Shown here in pieces: positions 17,155-25,503 of a DNA stretch of 38,562 nucleotides. Origin of the DNA: Bacteroides sp. GTDB lineage: Bacteria; Bacteroidota; Bacteroidia; Bacteroidales; Muribaculaceae. Below the pieces are notes generated by a model, which was not told the DNA's origin, ran no database searches, and saw only the letters and a list, made by a program, of their open reading frames with translations. The position numbers and the translations under genes are program-made. The stretch is from contig JAAVCH010000030.1 in the NCBI GenBank assembly GCA_014802425.1, positions 77,759-116,320 of the forward strand, given 5' to 3'. Positions within the stretch are counted from its first letter, which is position 1, and every line of letters starts with the position of its first letter.

Positions 17155-17170
17155 TGTTTCACGTGGAACA
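17155..17170. other. parS-like site, right
   Basis: TGTTTCACGTGGAACA fits the pattern TGTTNCACGTGNAACA at all 16 positions. It lies 1.12 kb from the left copy with the box array between them, and 81 bp downstream of the mnmG stop. mnmG (gidA) is close to the chromosome origin in many bacteria, which fits a ParB-loading region, although the link is not established for this group. Confidence 0.85.
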
Positions 17171-17250
17171 CAAATTTTGGTCCCAACACTGCCCCTCGGA
17201 TTATACGCCGGAATCATAGCCGCACGATAACCTCGCACCGTACCACCATT

Positions 17251-19239
17251 CTACCTACCACACATCATAAGGAGAATCTGCACGTCAGCCGGAGAAACAC
17301 CGGGGATGCGCGAAGCCTGTCCGATTGTCGCGGGACGTATTCCGTCAAGCTTCTGACGGGCTTCCGTACTGAGGGAAGTAATGGAGAAATAATCGATTTC
17401 ATCGCGCAGGCGAACATCTTCCAGCCTAAGAGTCTTCTCCGCCAATTCACGTTCGCGGCGGATATAGCCGTCATACTTTATCAGAATCTCGGCAGCCTCC
17501 ACCACCTCATCACGCAAATCCTCATCGATGGAATCGACATATTGCGCAAGTTTCGGAAAGCCCCCGATAAGAGTCCGCATATCGAGCTGGGGACGCCGAA
17601 GCAGATCCACCATACGCACTCCGGCAGAAAGCGCGGATGTCCCATGTGACTCCAGCCATCGGTTATGCTCCTCCGAAGGACTCACCTTCTGATCCTCCAC
17701 ATAGCCGATCAAAGCGTCGCGCAGATTACGCTTACGCACCATCACCTCATGACGGTGAACATCGGCAAGACCTATGCGGTACCCTATCGGAGTAAGACGC
17801 ATATCCGCATCATCCTGACGGAGAAGAATACGGTACTCCGCACGCGACGTAAACATACGGTACGGCTCATCCACGCCTTTCGTGACGAGGTCATCGATCA
17901 GCACCCCGATATAGGCCTCATCACGGCGAAGCACCAGCGGCTCCTCCCCCTTTACGGCCAAAGCCGCGTTGATGCCAGCCATCAGTCCCTGGGCGGCCGC
18001 CTCCTCATAACCGGTGGTGCCGTTCACCTGCCCCGCGAAATAAAGCCCCTTCACGAGCTTCGTCTGCAGGTCATGGGTCAGCTGCGTGGGCGGAAAATAA
18101 TCGTACTCTATCGCATAGCCGGGACGATAGAAATGCACCCCGCGCAACGATGGGATACGGCCAAGCGCCTCCAGCTGCACCTGCCACGGCAGGCTGCTCG
18201 AAAAACCATTGATGTAGTATTCATCCGTAGTCTCCCCCTCGGGCTCCAGGAAAAGCTGATGCGAATCCTTGTCGGAGAAGGTGACGATCTTAGTCTCTAT
18301 CGACGGACAGTAGCGCGGCCCAATACTCCGGATCTGTCCGTTGTAGAGCGGTGAATCCGCAAGATTGTCGAAAAGCTCGCGGTGCACCTCCGGATTGGTG
18401 TGGGTGATGAAACACGGGCGCACCTTAAGCACACGGCCCACCTCCGGCAGAAACGAGAACTTATGGAAATCCCTTGCTTCGGGCCACACCGCCTTCGGAT
18501 CGGAAGAAGACGTCTCCTCCGATGAAACCGGGTCATCTCCATCCTGACGGACACACAGCGTGAAATCCACCGAACGCCCGGAGATACGCGCCGGAGTCCC
18601 CGTCTTCATGCGCCCGGCCTCGAATCCGAGACCCACGAGGAAACCGGTGAGTCCGGTGGAGGCAGGCTCCGAGATGCGGCCACCTTCCACCTGAGTACGC
18701 CCGAAATGCATCAGACCTCCGAGGAATGTGCCGGCGGTCAGCACCACCTTCTTCGCACGGAATTCGAAACCGAGCGCGGTACGCACTCCGGCCACACGCA
18801 ACCCATCCGGGACATCATCCCCGCACTCTTCGACCACACGCCCTTCGGCATCCTCCACGATAAGCCCCGTCACCATATCCTGAAACAGCTCCAGACCCTC
18901 GGTGGAATCGAGGATTCTCCTCCACTCATCGATGAAACGCGTGCGGTCGGACTGCACGCGGGGCGACCACACAGCCGGACCCTTCGAGCGGTTAAGCATA
19001 CGGAACTGCACCGCAGTACGGTCGGCCACTATTCCCATCCGCCCTCCGAGGGCGTCGATTTCCCGCACGATCTGTCCCTTGGCGATACCGCCCACGGCAG
19101 GATTGCACGACATCTGCGCCACACGGTTGAGGTCAGCGGTAATCAGCAACGCCGACACATCGAGCGTAGCGGCGGCCACGGCGGCCTCGCAGCCGGCGTG
19201 GCCGCCGCCGACCACTATCACGTCATATTCAAACTTCAT
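17251..19239 (-). CDS. mnmG: tRNA uridine-34 carboxymethylaminomethyl enzyme MnmG (GidA)
   Basis: FAD-dependent partner of MnmE; together they install the cmnm5 group on uridine 34 of certain tRNAs. 662 residues. The N-terminus VIVVGGGHAGCEAA holds the FAD-binding GxGxxG (residues 11-16). Further family signatures are AQMSCNPAVGGIAKGQIVRE, GTFLGGLMHFGRTQVEGGR, YRPGYAIEYDYFPPTQL, GLYFAGQVNGTTGYEEAAAQ and the C-terminal GQASRIPGVSPADVQILL. I start it at the ATG at 19239, preceded by AAAGGTAAGAG; a TTG further out at 19257 is unlikely. A Ser/Glu/Asp-rich loop (SSEETSSSDPK) interrupts the middle. ybeY lies 83 bp upstream and is probably cotranscribed. Unlike its neighbours, its coding strand is richer in G than C. 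Confidence 0.97.
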   Translation of the reverse strand: MKFEYDVIVVGGGHAGCEAAVAAATLDVSALLITADLNRVAQMSCNPAVGGIAKGQIVREIDALGGRMGIVADRTAVQFRMLNRSKGPAVWSPRVQSDRTRFIDEWRRILDSTEGLELFQDMVTGLIVEDAEGRVVEECGDDVPDGLRVAGVRTALGFEFRAKKVVLTAGTFLGGLMHFGRTQVEGGRISEPASTGLTGFLVGLGFEAGRMKTGTPARISGRSVDFTLCVRQDGDDPVSSEETSSSDPKAVWPEARDFHKFSFLPEVGRVLKVRPCFITHTNPEVHRELFDNLADSPLYNGQIRSIGPRYCPSIETKIVTFSDKDSHQLFLEPEGETTDEYYINGFSSSLPWQVQLEALGRIPSLRGVHFYRPGYAIEYDYFPPTQLTHDLQTKLVKGLYFAGQVNGTTGYEEAAAQGLMAGINAALAVKGEEPLVLRRDEAYIGVLIDDLVTKGVDEPYRMFTSRAEYRILLRQDDADMRLTPIGYRIGLADVHRHEVMVRKRNLRDALIGYVEDQKVSPSEEHNRWLESHGTSALSAGVRMVDLLRRPQLDMRTLIGGFPKLAQYVDSIDEDLRDEVVEAAEILIKYDGYIRRERELAEKTLRLEDVRLRDEIDYFSITSLSTEARQKLDGIRPATIGQASRIPGVSPADVQILLMMCGR

Positions 19240-19322
19240 AACTCTTACCTTTCGCAAAAAATATCATTCGACCATTCGACCCCTCGGCCTCCTCCCGCCC
19301 CCATGGTCCGCACGCGCCCCGG

Positions 19323-19742
19323 TCAGAGCGCATCATAAATCTCCAAAGCGCGGTTTTCAGCCGCCTCCATCGTCTCCCGCTGACCGGGCCCCTTATCCTC
19401 CTCGCCGCAGAGATGCAGCAGCCCGTGCACGATCACACGCAGCAGCTCCCGCTCATACGCCACACCAAGCCCCTCGGCATTAGAACGCACCGTATCGAGC
19501 GAAATCAGCATATCGCCCCCTACCTTCTTCCCTTCGGTATAGTCGAACGTAATGATGTCCGTAAAATAGTCGTGACCGAGAAACTGACGGTTAGTTTCCA
19601 GAATCACATCGTCCGAACAGAAACGGTAACAGAGATTTCCCACAAGCATACCGTACTCCCCCGCCACGAAGGCGAGCCACTTTCCGATTTTACCTTCGTC
19701 AATGACCGGCATCTCCACCGAGTCAGTCTGAAATGAAACCAT
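19323..19742 (-). CDS. ybeY: Endoribonuclease YbeY
   Basis: Metal-dependent RNase involved in 16S rRNA 3'-end maturation and ribosome quality control. 139 residues. The family signature appears as VIVHGLLHLCGEEDKG: the first two metal-binding histidines are present, and the position of the third histidine (HGxLHLxGYDH in E. coli) is Asp, as I recall for other Bacteroidetes. Earlier motifs YRFCSDDVILETNRQFLGHD and TDIITFDY also fit. The frame extends to a TTG at 19748, but the ATG at 19742 (MVSFQTDSVEM) is the better start. It heads the leftward ybeY-mnmG unit, with a promoter about 50 bp upstream, and is divergent from rsmH. Confidence 0.93.
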   Translation of the reverse strand: MVSFQTDSVEMPVIDEGKIGKWLAFVAGEYGMLVGNLCYRFCSDDVILETNRQFLGHDYFTDIITFDYTEGKKVGGDMLISLDTVRSNAEGLGVAYERELLRVIVHGLLHLCGEEDKGPGQRETMEAAENRALEIYDAL

Positions 19743-19787
19743 AATCAAATTTTTAAATTAGAAGCTGTCTAAAACTTTTGCAAGCGG

Positions 19788-19822
19788 CAAATTTAATAAA
19801 AAATTCGCGTAACCGATTCAAC
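19788..19822 (-). promoter_or_regulatory. Probable promoter of ybeY-mnmG
   Basis: On the minus strand GTTG (19819-19822) precedes TAAATTTG (19788-19795) by 23 nt. The downstream element is a full match to TAnnTTTG; the upstream one is partial and the spacing is at the long end of the accepted range. Transcription would begin about 35-40 nt before the ybeY ATG. Confidence 0.6.
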
Positions 19823-20020
19823 TTCCGCGCCTGCCTCGCAAAACAGCCCCCATCCGGCAACGCCTGATTTTTCCGCCAGAACACACCGAAAACATCAAAG
19901 TCTACTTAATATACTAATAATCAATTAATTAGACTCAATAATCCAAAACCTTAACCCCCTGAGAATCCAGCAGGATAAAAAATCCCACCGGGAGAAGGGA
20001 TAAAAAAACCTGTAGCTCAG

Positions 20021-20097
20021 GCGCGGACGCACATACCCGCACGCACACTTGCGCACACCCGCTGACCCGCACGCACGGACACGTACACACGCACACG
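20021..20097. repeat. CA/CG-rich alternating purine-pyrimidine tract
   Basis: The 492-bp gap between divergent ybeY and rsmH contains a T-poor stretch made of CGCACGCAC and ACACGCACAC-like pieces. Bases 20079-20097 alternate purine and pyrimidine strictly for 19 nt, and shorter alternating runs lie at 20039-20048 and 20050-20058. Such tracts can adopt left-handed DNA under negative supercoiling, which is expected between divergent promoters. The rest of the gap is A+T-rich; just before rsmH it has a TAACTTTA element (20165-20172) without a well-spaced upstream partner. No gene is visible in the gap. Confidence 0.6.
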
Positions 20098-20234
20098 ATA
20101 ACTAATTTTTCATCATTCCCAAAATATTTTTTGTAAATTTCTCGGAGAAGTTATTCTTTTTCATTAACTTTACATTCCCAAAGAAAGGCTTCCACGTGAA
20201 CGTGAAAAACATTCGCAACAACAACAACTCAGGG

Positions 20235-21176
20235 ATGACTAAATTCGACTCTAAAATAACCCACGACCTGCAGCCCTACCACACACCGGCATTGCTCGCA
20301 GAGTCGATTGCGGCCCTTGACATTCGGTCCGGAGGAATATACGCCGACGCCACCTTCGGCGGCGGCGGCCACTCGCGTGCCATCGTGGAGCACCTTGGAG
20401 CCGACGGCCATCTCTACGGCTTCGACCAGGACATAGACGCCTACGCCAACTCCATCGAAGACCCGAGATTCACGTTCGTGCGATCCAACTTCCGCTACAT
20501 GCCCAACTTCATGCGCTACTACGGAGTGGACCGCCTCGACGGGATAATCGCCGACCTCGGAGTGTCGTTCCATCATTTCGACGCGGCCGAACGCGGATTC
20601 TCGTTCCGCTCCGACGCTCCGCTCGACATGAGGATGAACACTTCATCATCCACGACGGCCGCCGACCTGGTCAACACCCTGTCCGAGCAGCAGCTCCGCG
20701 AAGTGCTTTCCGTGGGCTCCGACCTCGGAGGCTCCCTAGCGCGCAAGCTGGTGCAGCGCATCGTCAAGGCGAGGCAGGAAAACCCGATCCTCACCACCGG
20801 ACAACTCACCGCCACTGTCGCTCCCCTCCTCAACCCCCGCGCCGAGAAGAAAGACCTCTCCCAGATATTCCAGGCGCTGCGCATCCGTGTCAACAACGAG
20901 CTCGACGTGCTGATCGAATTCCTTCAGAACGCCGCACGCATACTCCGCCCCGGCGGACGACTCGCCGTAATCACCTACCACTCCCTCGAAGACCGGCTTG
21001 TGAAATCATTCATGAAATCCGGCAACGTCTCGGGCGAATCCGAACAGGACTTCTACGGCAACTTCACCACCCCATGGAAGATCGTCACACGGTCGCCCAT
21101 AACCCCCTCGCCCGAGGAAATCGAGTGCAACCCCCGCTCACGCAGCGCCAAGCTGCGCGTGGCCCAACTGAAATGA
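20235..21176 (+). CDS. rsmH: 16S rRNA (cytosine-1402 N4) methyltransferase RsmH (MraW)
   Basis: SAM-dependent methyltransferase acting on C1402 of 16S rRNA, and the first gene of the division/wall cluster here. 313 residues. Signatures: ADATFGGGGHSRAI (SAM-binding), FDQDIDAYANS, ADLGVSFHHFDAAERGFSFR, PLDMRMN and LRPGGRLAVITYHSLEDRLVK. I choose the ATG at 20235 (MTKFDSKITHDLQPYHTPAL). A GTG 13 codons upstream is in frame but adds an asparagine-rich stretch unlike the family. mraZ, which normally precedes rsmH in this cluster, is absent. A weak parS-like sequence (TTCCACGTGAAC) lies about 40 bp upstream of the start. Confidence 0.96.
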   Translation: MTKFDSKITHDLQPYHTPALLAESIAALDIRSGGIYADATFGGGGHSRAIVEHLGADGHLYGFDQDIDAYANSIEDPRFTFVRSNFRYMPNFMRYYGVDRLDGIIADLGVSFHHFDAAERGFSFRSDAPLDMRMNTSSSTTAADLVNTLSEQQLREVLSVGSDLGGSLARKLVQRIVKARQENPILTTGQLTATVAPLLNPRAEKKDLSQIFQALRIRVNNELDVLIEFLQNAARILRPGGRLAVITYHSLEDRLVKSFMKSGNVSGESEQDFYGNFTTPWKIVTRSPITPSPEEIECNPRSRSAKLRVAQLK

Positions 21177-21210
21177 CTCCTCTCAACCGACAACCAAAAA
21201 GCCCAAGACT

Positions 21211-21666
21211 ATGACTGCTCTTGCTCCCGATATAACCGCCCTTGAATCCAACCCCGCCCCCCGCGCCGAAAAGAGATTACGCAAGCCCCGCGCCGCAGCT
21301 CCGAAACAACCCAAGACGAAGGCAAAGGTAAAGACCGACAACGCCGCCACACGCTGGGTAAAGGACGTGCGCTACGGCCAGAGCCTCTCGCTCACCTTCT
21401 TCACCCGCAACGCATGGCTCCTCGTGGTGCTCCTCGTGGCCGTGCTCTCGCTCATCGGACTGCGCTACAAGACCAAGACCAAGATGGCCGAAATCAAAAC
21501 CCTCTCCCATAAGCTCGAACTCGCCGAGTCGGCCAAGCTTCAGGAGAAGGCCAACTACATGTCGCTCGTGCGCGAGACCGAGATGCGCCGCCTCGTAAGC
21601 GAAAAGAACCTCGGCCTCGTCTTCCAGGAGCAGCCCCCCTTCGAAGTCACCCTCGTCAAGGACTGA
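21211..21666 (+). CDS. ftsL: FtsL-like divisome protein
   Basis: 151 residues. A long basic cytoplasmic N-terminus (RLRKPRAAAPKQPKTKAKVK) is followed by one membrane helix (about 68-85, AWLLVVLLVAVLSLIGL) and then a charged helical stretch of coiled-coil character (KMAEIKTLSHKLELAESAKL). This bitopic layout, plus its place between rsmH and ftsI, is that of FtsL, which forms the FtsQ-FtsL-FtsB type complex and activates the septal synthase. Sequence identity with classical FtsL is too low to show by eye, so the call rests on topology and gene order. It starts 34 bp after rsmH and ends 53 bp before ftsI. Confidence 0.85.
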   Translation: MTALAPDITALESNPAPRAEKRLRKPRAAAPKQPKTKAKVKTDNAATRWVKDVRYGQSLSLTFFTRNAWLLVVLLVAVLSLIGLRYKTKTKMAEIKTLSHKLELAESAKLQEKANYMSLVRETEMRRLVSEKNLGLVFQEQPPFEVTLVKD

Positions 21667-21719
21667 CCGCGCCGGCACCACGCTCCATCCTTTCACCTCA
21701 ACGAACGCTAAACTGATTC

Positions 21720-23858
21720 ATGGCAGCCACACAGAACAAGAACAACAAATCATCAATACTCGCACGCTACGGATTCATCACCGCCGGATTCCTGATAATG
21801 GCCATAGCCATCATGGCGAAGCTGTTCACCACCACCGTCATCGACGCCCAGAAATGGAACGACCGCGCACAGCGTGACTTGGCACGCATCGATACCCTCA
21901 AGCCCGAGCGCGGCACGCTGCTGGCGTCCAACGGCAATATCCTCGCCTGCAACCTGAAGGTCTACGACATCAAAATCGACCTGCGCCACGCAAAGGTGCA
22001 GAAACGCAAGCTCGACTGGGCGGTCATCGACTCCCTGGCCGACTCGCTCGACGTGTACTACCCGCGCGTCTCCGACCTCCTCTCCCGCCACCCCGATACA
22101 ATCAGAAAATATTCCTGGCACACACGCCTGAAGAAGGAATTCGAGAAAGCACCCGGCAAGCGCCCCAGGGCGCTCCGCTTCGTGAAGAAAGGCTCGCTCG
22201 TGGACTTCGAGCGCCTCAAGGGATTCCCCTACCTCAAGGACTTCAAGGGACGCGGATTCCGCAACCCCCTCTACGTCGAGGAGCGCAACGTACGCATCTA
22301 CCCCTACGGCCGCATGGCGTTCCGAAGCATCGGCCGCGTCAACGAGAATGACCGGGGCGAATTCCACGGCTATTCCGGACTGGAGAAAGACCTCGACTCA
22401 CTGCTCTACGGCAAGGAGGGATATGCGAAAAAAGTGACTATGACCTCCGGCATCAGCAACTGGGTCACACAGCCCACACGCCCCGGCTACACCGTGCAGA
22501 CCACCATCGACATCGACCTTCAGGACATGCTCGAAGAACAGCTCCATCAGGTCTGCCGCGAATCCAACGCCGAATGGGGCACCGCCATCCTCATGGAGGT
22601 GGCCACGGGTGAGATCAAGGCCATCGCCAACCTGGAGAACGTCAACGGCGAATACGGCGAGGCGCTCAACAGGGCCGTGCGCGGCTTCGAGCCGGGATCG
22701 GTCATGAAGCCCATCTCGCTCATGATAGCGTTCGAGGACGGACTGGTGAAAACCGTCAACGACATGATCGACTGCTCCCCATTCCAGCGCACCAACGACC
22801 CCCATGCCCCGGGGGTGAAGAGCATGAAGCAGGTCATCGAAATGTCGTCGAACACGGGTATCGCCCGCGTCATATTCCGTGGCTACGGTCAGGACCCCTC
22901 GAAGTTCTACGACCGGCTTGACTCCATCGGATTCTTCACCCCGCTCCGGTCGGGCATCGCGGCCGAGGACACCCCGCACGTGCGCCGGCTCCTCCCCACC
23001 GACTCCAAGGGAAACAACATCACCATGACCTCGCGCCACCTCGACCTCGCGCGCCAGGCCTACGGATACAACACCACCATCCCGCCCATCTACACCCTGG
23101 CCTACTACAACGCCATCGCCAACGGCGGACTCTTCATACGCCCCCACCTCACCAAGCGCATCATGGGCGAGACCATCGACTCCGTGCTCGACCCCGCCTC
23201 CATGACACGCCGCGTATGCTCGGAGAAGACGGCCGAGAAAGTGCGGATATGCCTGCGCGAGCCTGTATGGGGCGAACACGGCACCGCCCGCGCCGTGCGC
23301 GACGACCGTGTGGCAATTGCCGGAAAGACGGGCACGGCCTATCCCGTGTTCGAGCACGGCGGAGGCTACGACAAGACCCGCCGCCGCTACGCCTTCGCGG
23401 GATTCTTCCCCTATGAGAATCCCAAGTACACCTGCATGGCGCTGATCCTCGCCCCGGCCGGCACGAGCGCCAACCGCACGTCGGGACAGGTGGTGAAGAA
23501 CATGGCCCTCAAGATGTACTCCCGGGGAATGCTCGACAACGCCTCGACCTTCACCGAGAGCCGCCAGGAGTCATACCCCATAATGGCAGCCTCCATGCGC
23601 GGCAACGCCTCCGCCCTGGCCAAGAATCTCGGAGGCACCGCCGCCAAGACCATCCGCACCGAGAATCCGGCCCACAACATATCCATCAACGCCATGCCGA
23701 ACGTCATGGGCTACGATGCCCCGACGGCCCTGCGCATCCTTGAGGAGCAGGGGGTAAACGTGCGGCTCTCAGGCTCGGGCCGGGTAGTGGGCCAGTCGAT
23801 TCCACCCGGCGCGGAGCTCAAGAAAGGGGCGAAGATACTCCTGACCCTCCGCATATAG
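21720..23858 (+). CDS. ftsI: Septal penicillin-binding protein FtsI (PBP3) with PASTA domain
   Basis: Class B transpeptidase that cross-links septal peptidoglycan together with FtsW. 712 residues. One membrane anchor (about 15-37), a dimerisation/pedestal domain (to about 265), then the transpeptidase domain with Ser327 in GSVMK (SxxK), SSN at 376-378 (SxN) and KTG at 536-538. A C-terminal PASTA domain starts near residue 655 (AMPNVMGYDAPTALRILEEQ) and ends in KKGAKILLTLRI. PASTA on FtsI is usual in Bacteroidetes. It precedes murE by 100 bp; the stop codon is overlapped by a G+C-rich inverted repeat. Confidence 0.95.
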   Translation: MAATQNKNNKSSILARYGFITAGFLIMAIAIMAKLFTTTVIDAQKWNDRAQRDLARIDTLKPERGTLLASNGNILACNLKVYDIKIDLRHAKVQKRKLDWAVIDSLADSLDVYYPRVSDLLSRHPDTIRKYSWHTRLKKEFEKAPGKRPRALRFVKKGSLVDFERLKGFPYLKDFKGRGFRNPLYVEERNVRIYPYGRMAFRSIGRVNENDRGEFHGYSGLEKDLDSLLYGKEGYAKKVTMTSGISNWVTQPTRPGYTVQTTIDIDLQDMLEEQLHQVCRESNAEWGTAILMEVATGEIKAIANLENVNGEYGEALNRAVRGFEPGSVMKPISLMIAFEDGLVKTVNDMIDCSPFQRTNDPHAPGVKSMKQVIEMSSNTGIARVIFRGYGQDPSKFYDRLDSIGFFTPLRSGIAAEDTPHVRRLLPTDSKGNNITMTSRHLDLARQAYGYNTTIPPIYTLAYYNAIANGGLFIRPHLTKRIMGETIDSVLDPASMTRRVCSEKTAEKVRICLREPVWGEHGTARAVRDDRVAIAGKTGTAYPVFEHGGGYDKTRRRYAFAGFFPYENPKYTCMALILAPAGTSANRTSGQVVKNMALKMYSRGMLDNASTFTESRQESYPIMAASMRGNASALAKNLGGTAAKTIRTENPAHNISINAMPNVMGYDAPTALRILEEQGVNVRLSGSGRVVGQSIPPGAELKKGAKILLTLRI

Positions 23859-23883
23859 CCCGGGCCCCAAGGGCCACCCGGGC
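23858..23883 (+). other. G+C-rich hairpin at the ftsI stop codon
   Basis: GCCCGGG (23858-23864) pairs with CCCGGGC (23877-23883), beginning at the last base of the ftsI stop codon. No T-run follows, so it is not a typical terminator. It belongs to a set of similar intercistronic hairpins in this window. Confidence 0.5.
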
Positions 23884-23958
23884 GGCCGCCCCGGGGACAC
23901 CCCGCCAAAGCCCCCGGACCCATCCGCAACAAAACGAAAACCCAGAACCCAGCACCAT

Positions 23959-25416
23959 ATGATCAAGCTCAAGAACCTGCTCGGCGCCATCTCCACAAAG
24001 GAGATAATCGGCGACACAGAGAAAAACATAACCTCCCTGCAGAGCGACTCCAGGAAAGTGGAGAAGGACGGCATGTTCGTGGCCGTACGCGGCGTCACCA
24101 CCGACGGCCACAGGTACATACCCGTAGTGGCCTCGGCACACGTCGGCGCCATCGTCTGCGAGGAATTCCCCGCCACCATCGAGCGCGGCATCACATACAT
24201 CCGTGTCGAGAACTCGGCCGAAGCCCTCGGCCACCTTGCCTCGGCATGGTACGGCTACCCATCCCGCGAGCTTACCCTCGTGGGAGTGACCGGCACCAAC
24301 GGCAAGACCACCACCGCCACCCTGCTCTACGAAATGGCTCGCCTGCAGGGCTTCAAGGCGGGCCTGCTATCCACCGTGTGCAACTACATCGAGGGGCGCG
24401 CCATCCCCTCCACGCACACCACACCCGACCCCATCTCCCTCAACGCCCTGCTGGCGCAGATGGTGGAGGCCGGATGCGACTACGCTTTCATGGAGGTGTC
24501 GTCGCACGCCGCCGCCCAGCACCGCATCGCCGGCCTCCGGTTCGCCGGCGCGGTATTCTCCAACCTCACACGCGACCATCTCGACTACCACGGCACCGTG
24601 CAGAACTACATGAACGCCAAGAAAGCCTTCTTCGACATGCTCCCCGACGACGCCTTCGCCCTCGTCAACGCCGACGACAAGGCCGGCGCCTACATGCTTC
24701 AGAACACACGGGCCAGAAAATACACCTACTCCCTGCGCGGCGACGCCGACTTCCGCGGACGCATCCTTGAGACACGCCTCGACGGCACGCTGCTCATGCT
24801 CAACGGCCGAGAGGTGGAGGTGCAGTTCACCGGCAAGTTCAACGCCTACAACCTCACGGCCGTCTACGGCGCCTCTATCCTGACGGGATTCAACCCGGAG
24901 GAAGTGCTGGTCGGCATGTCGCGTCTCGTGCCCGTGGCCGGACGCTTCCAGACATTCCGCTCCCCCTCGGGGGTGACGGCCATCGTCGACTACGCCCATA
25001 CGCCAGACGCCCTGGTCAACGTGCTTGACACCATCCGCGAAATCGTGGGCGCCGGTGGCGAAATCACCACCGTGGTGGGATGCGGCGGCAACCGCGACCA
25101 CGGCAAGCGCCCCATGATGGCCCACGAGGCCGCAGTGCGCTCCGACCATCTCGTGCTCACCTCCGACAATCCCCGCGACGAAGAGCCCGAATCCATCATC
25201 GCCGCCATGAAGGAGGGGCTCACTCCCTCCGAACTCCGCTCCACCCTCTGCATCACCGACCGCCGCGAGGCCATCCGCGCGGCAATCCACGCGGCCAAGC
25301 CCGGATCGGTGGTGCTGGTGGCCGGCAAGGGCCACGAACCCTATCAGGAAGTGTGCGGAGTGCGCCATCACTTCGACGACCGCGAGGAAGTGCGCGCCGC
25401 CCTCGACGAGCTTTAG
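23959..25416 (+). CDS. murE: UDP-MurNAc-L-Ala-D-Glu:meso-diaminopimelate ligase MurE
   Basis: ATP-dependent cytoplasmic ligase that adds the third stem-peptide residue. 485 residues. The ATP loop GTNGKTTT starts at Gly112 with Lys116. HTTPDPISLNALLAQ and FMEVSSHAAAQHRI are family motifs, and VVGCGGNRDHGKRPMM follows in the C-terminal domain. DNPR at 403-406 is the motif linked to meso-diaminopimelate specificity rather than lysine. The ATG at 23959 gives MIKLKNLLGAI. It ends 87 bp before mraY; the gap contains the 12-bp palindrome GGACCCGGGTCC. Confidence 0.96.
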   Translation: MIKLKNLLGAISTKEIIGDTEKNITSLQSDSRKVEKDGMFVAVRGVTTDGHRYIPVVASAHVGAIVCEEFPATIERGITYIRVENSAEALGHLASAWYGYPSRELTLVGVTGTNGKTTTATLLYEMARLQGFKAGLLSTVCNYIEGRAIPSTHTTPDPISLNALLAQMVEAGCDYAFMEVSSHAAAQHRIAGLRFAGAVFSNLTRDHLDYHGTVQNYMNAKKAFFDMLPDDAFALVNADDKAGAYMLQNTRARKYTYSLRGDADFRGRILETRLDGTLLMLNGREVEVQFTGKFNAYNLTAVYGASILTGFNPEEVLVGMSRLVPVAGRFQTFRSPSGVTAIVDYAHTPDALVNVLDTIREIVGAGGEITTVVGCGGNRDHGKRPMMAHEAAVRSDHLVLTSDNPRDEEPESIIAAMKEGLTPSELRSTLCITDRREAIRAAIHAAKPGSVVLVAGKGHEPYQEVCGVRHHFDDREEVRAALDEL

Positions 25417-25503
25417 CCTCCCCGCCGCCGGACCCGGGTCCTTCCGGACTCCCGGCATTGCAGGGATAAAGAAAAAACCAACCTTCAGCCACGAAGACCA
25501 GGA

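Noticed and set aside
19974..20007. A hairpin ATCCC/GGGAT with A- and T-runs as a terminator
   Set aside because: The stem is only 5 bp and no gene on either strand ends near it.
20008..20024. A stretch resembling the 5' part of a tRNA (CTGTAGCTCAGG)
   Set aside because: No acceptor stem, anticodon arm or T-arm follows; the match ends after about a dozen bases.
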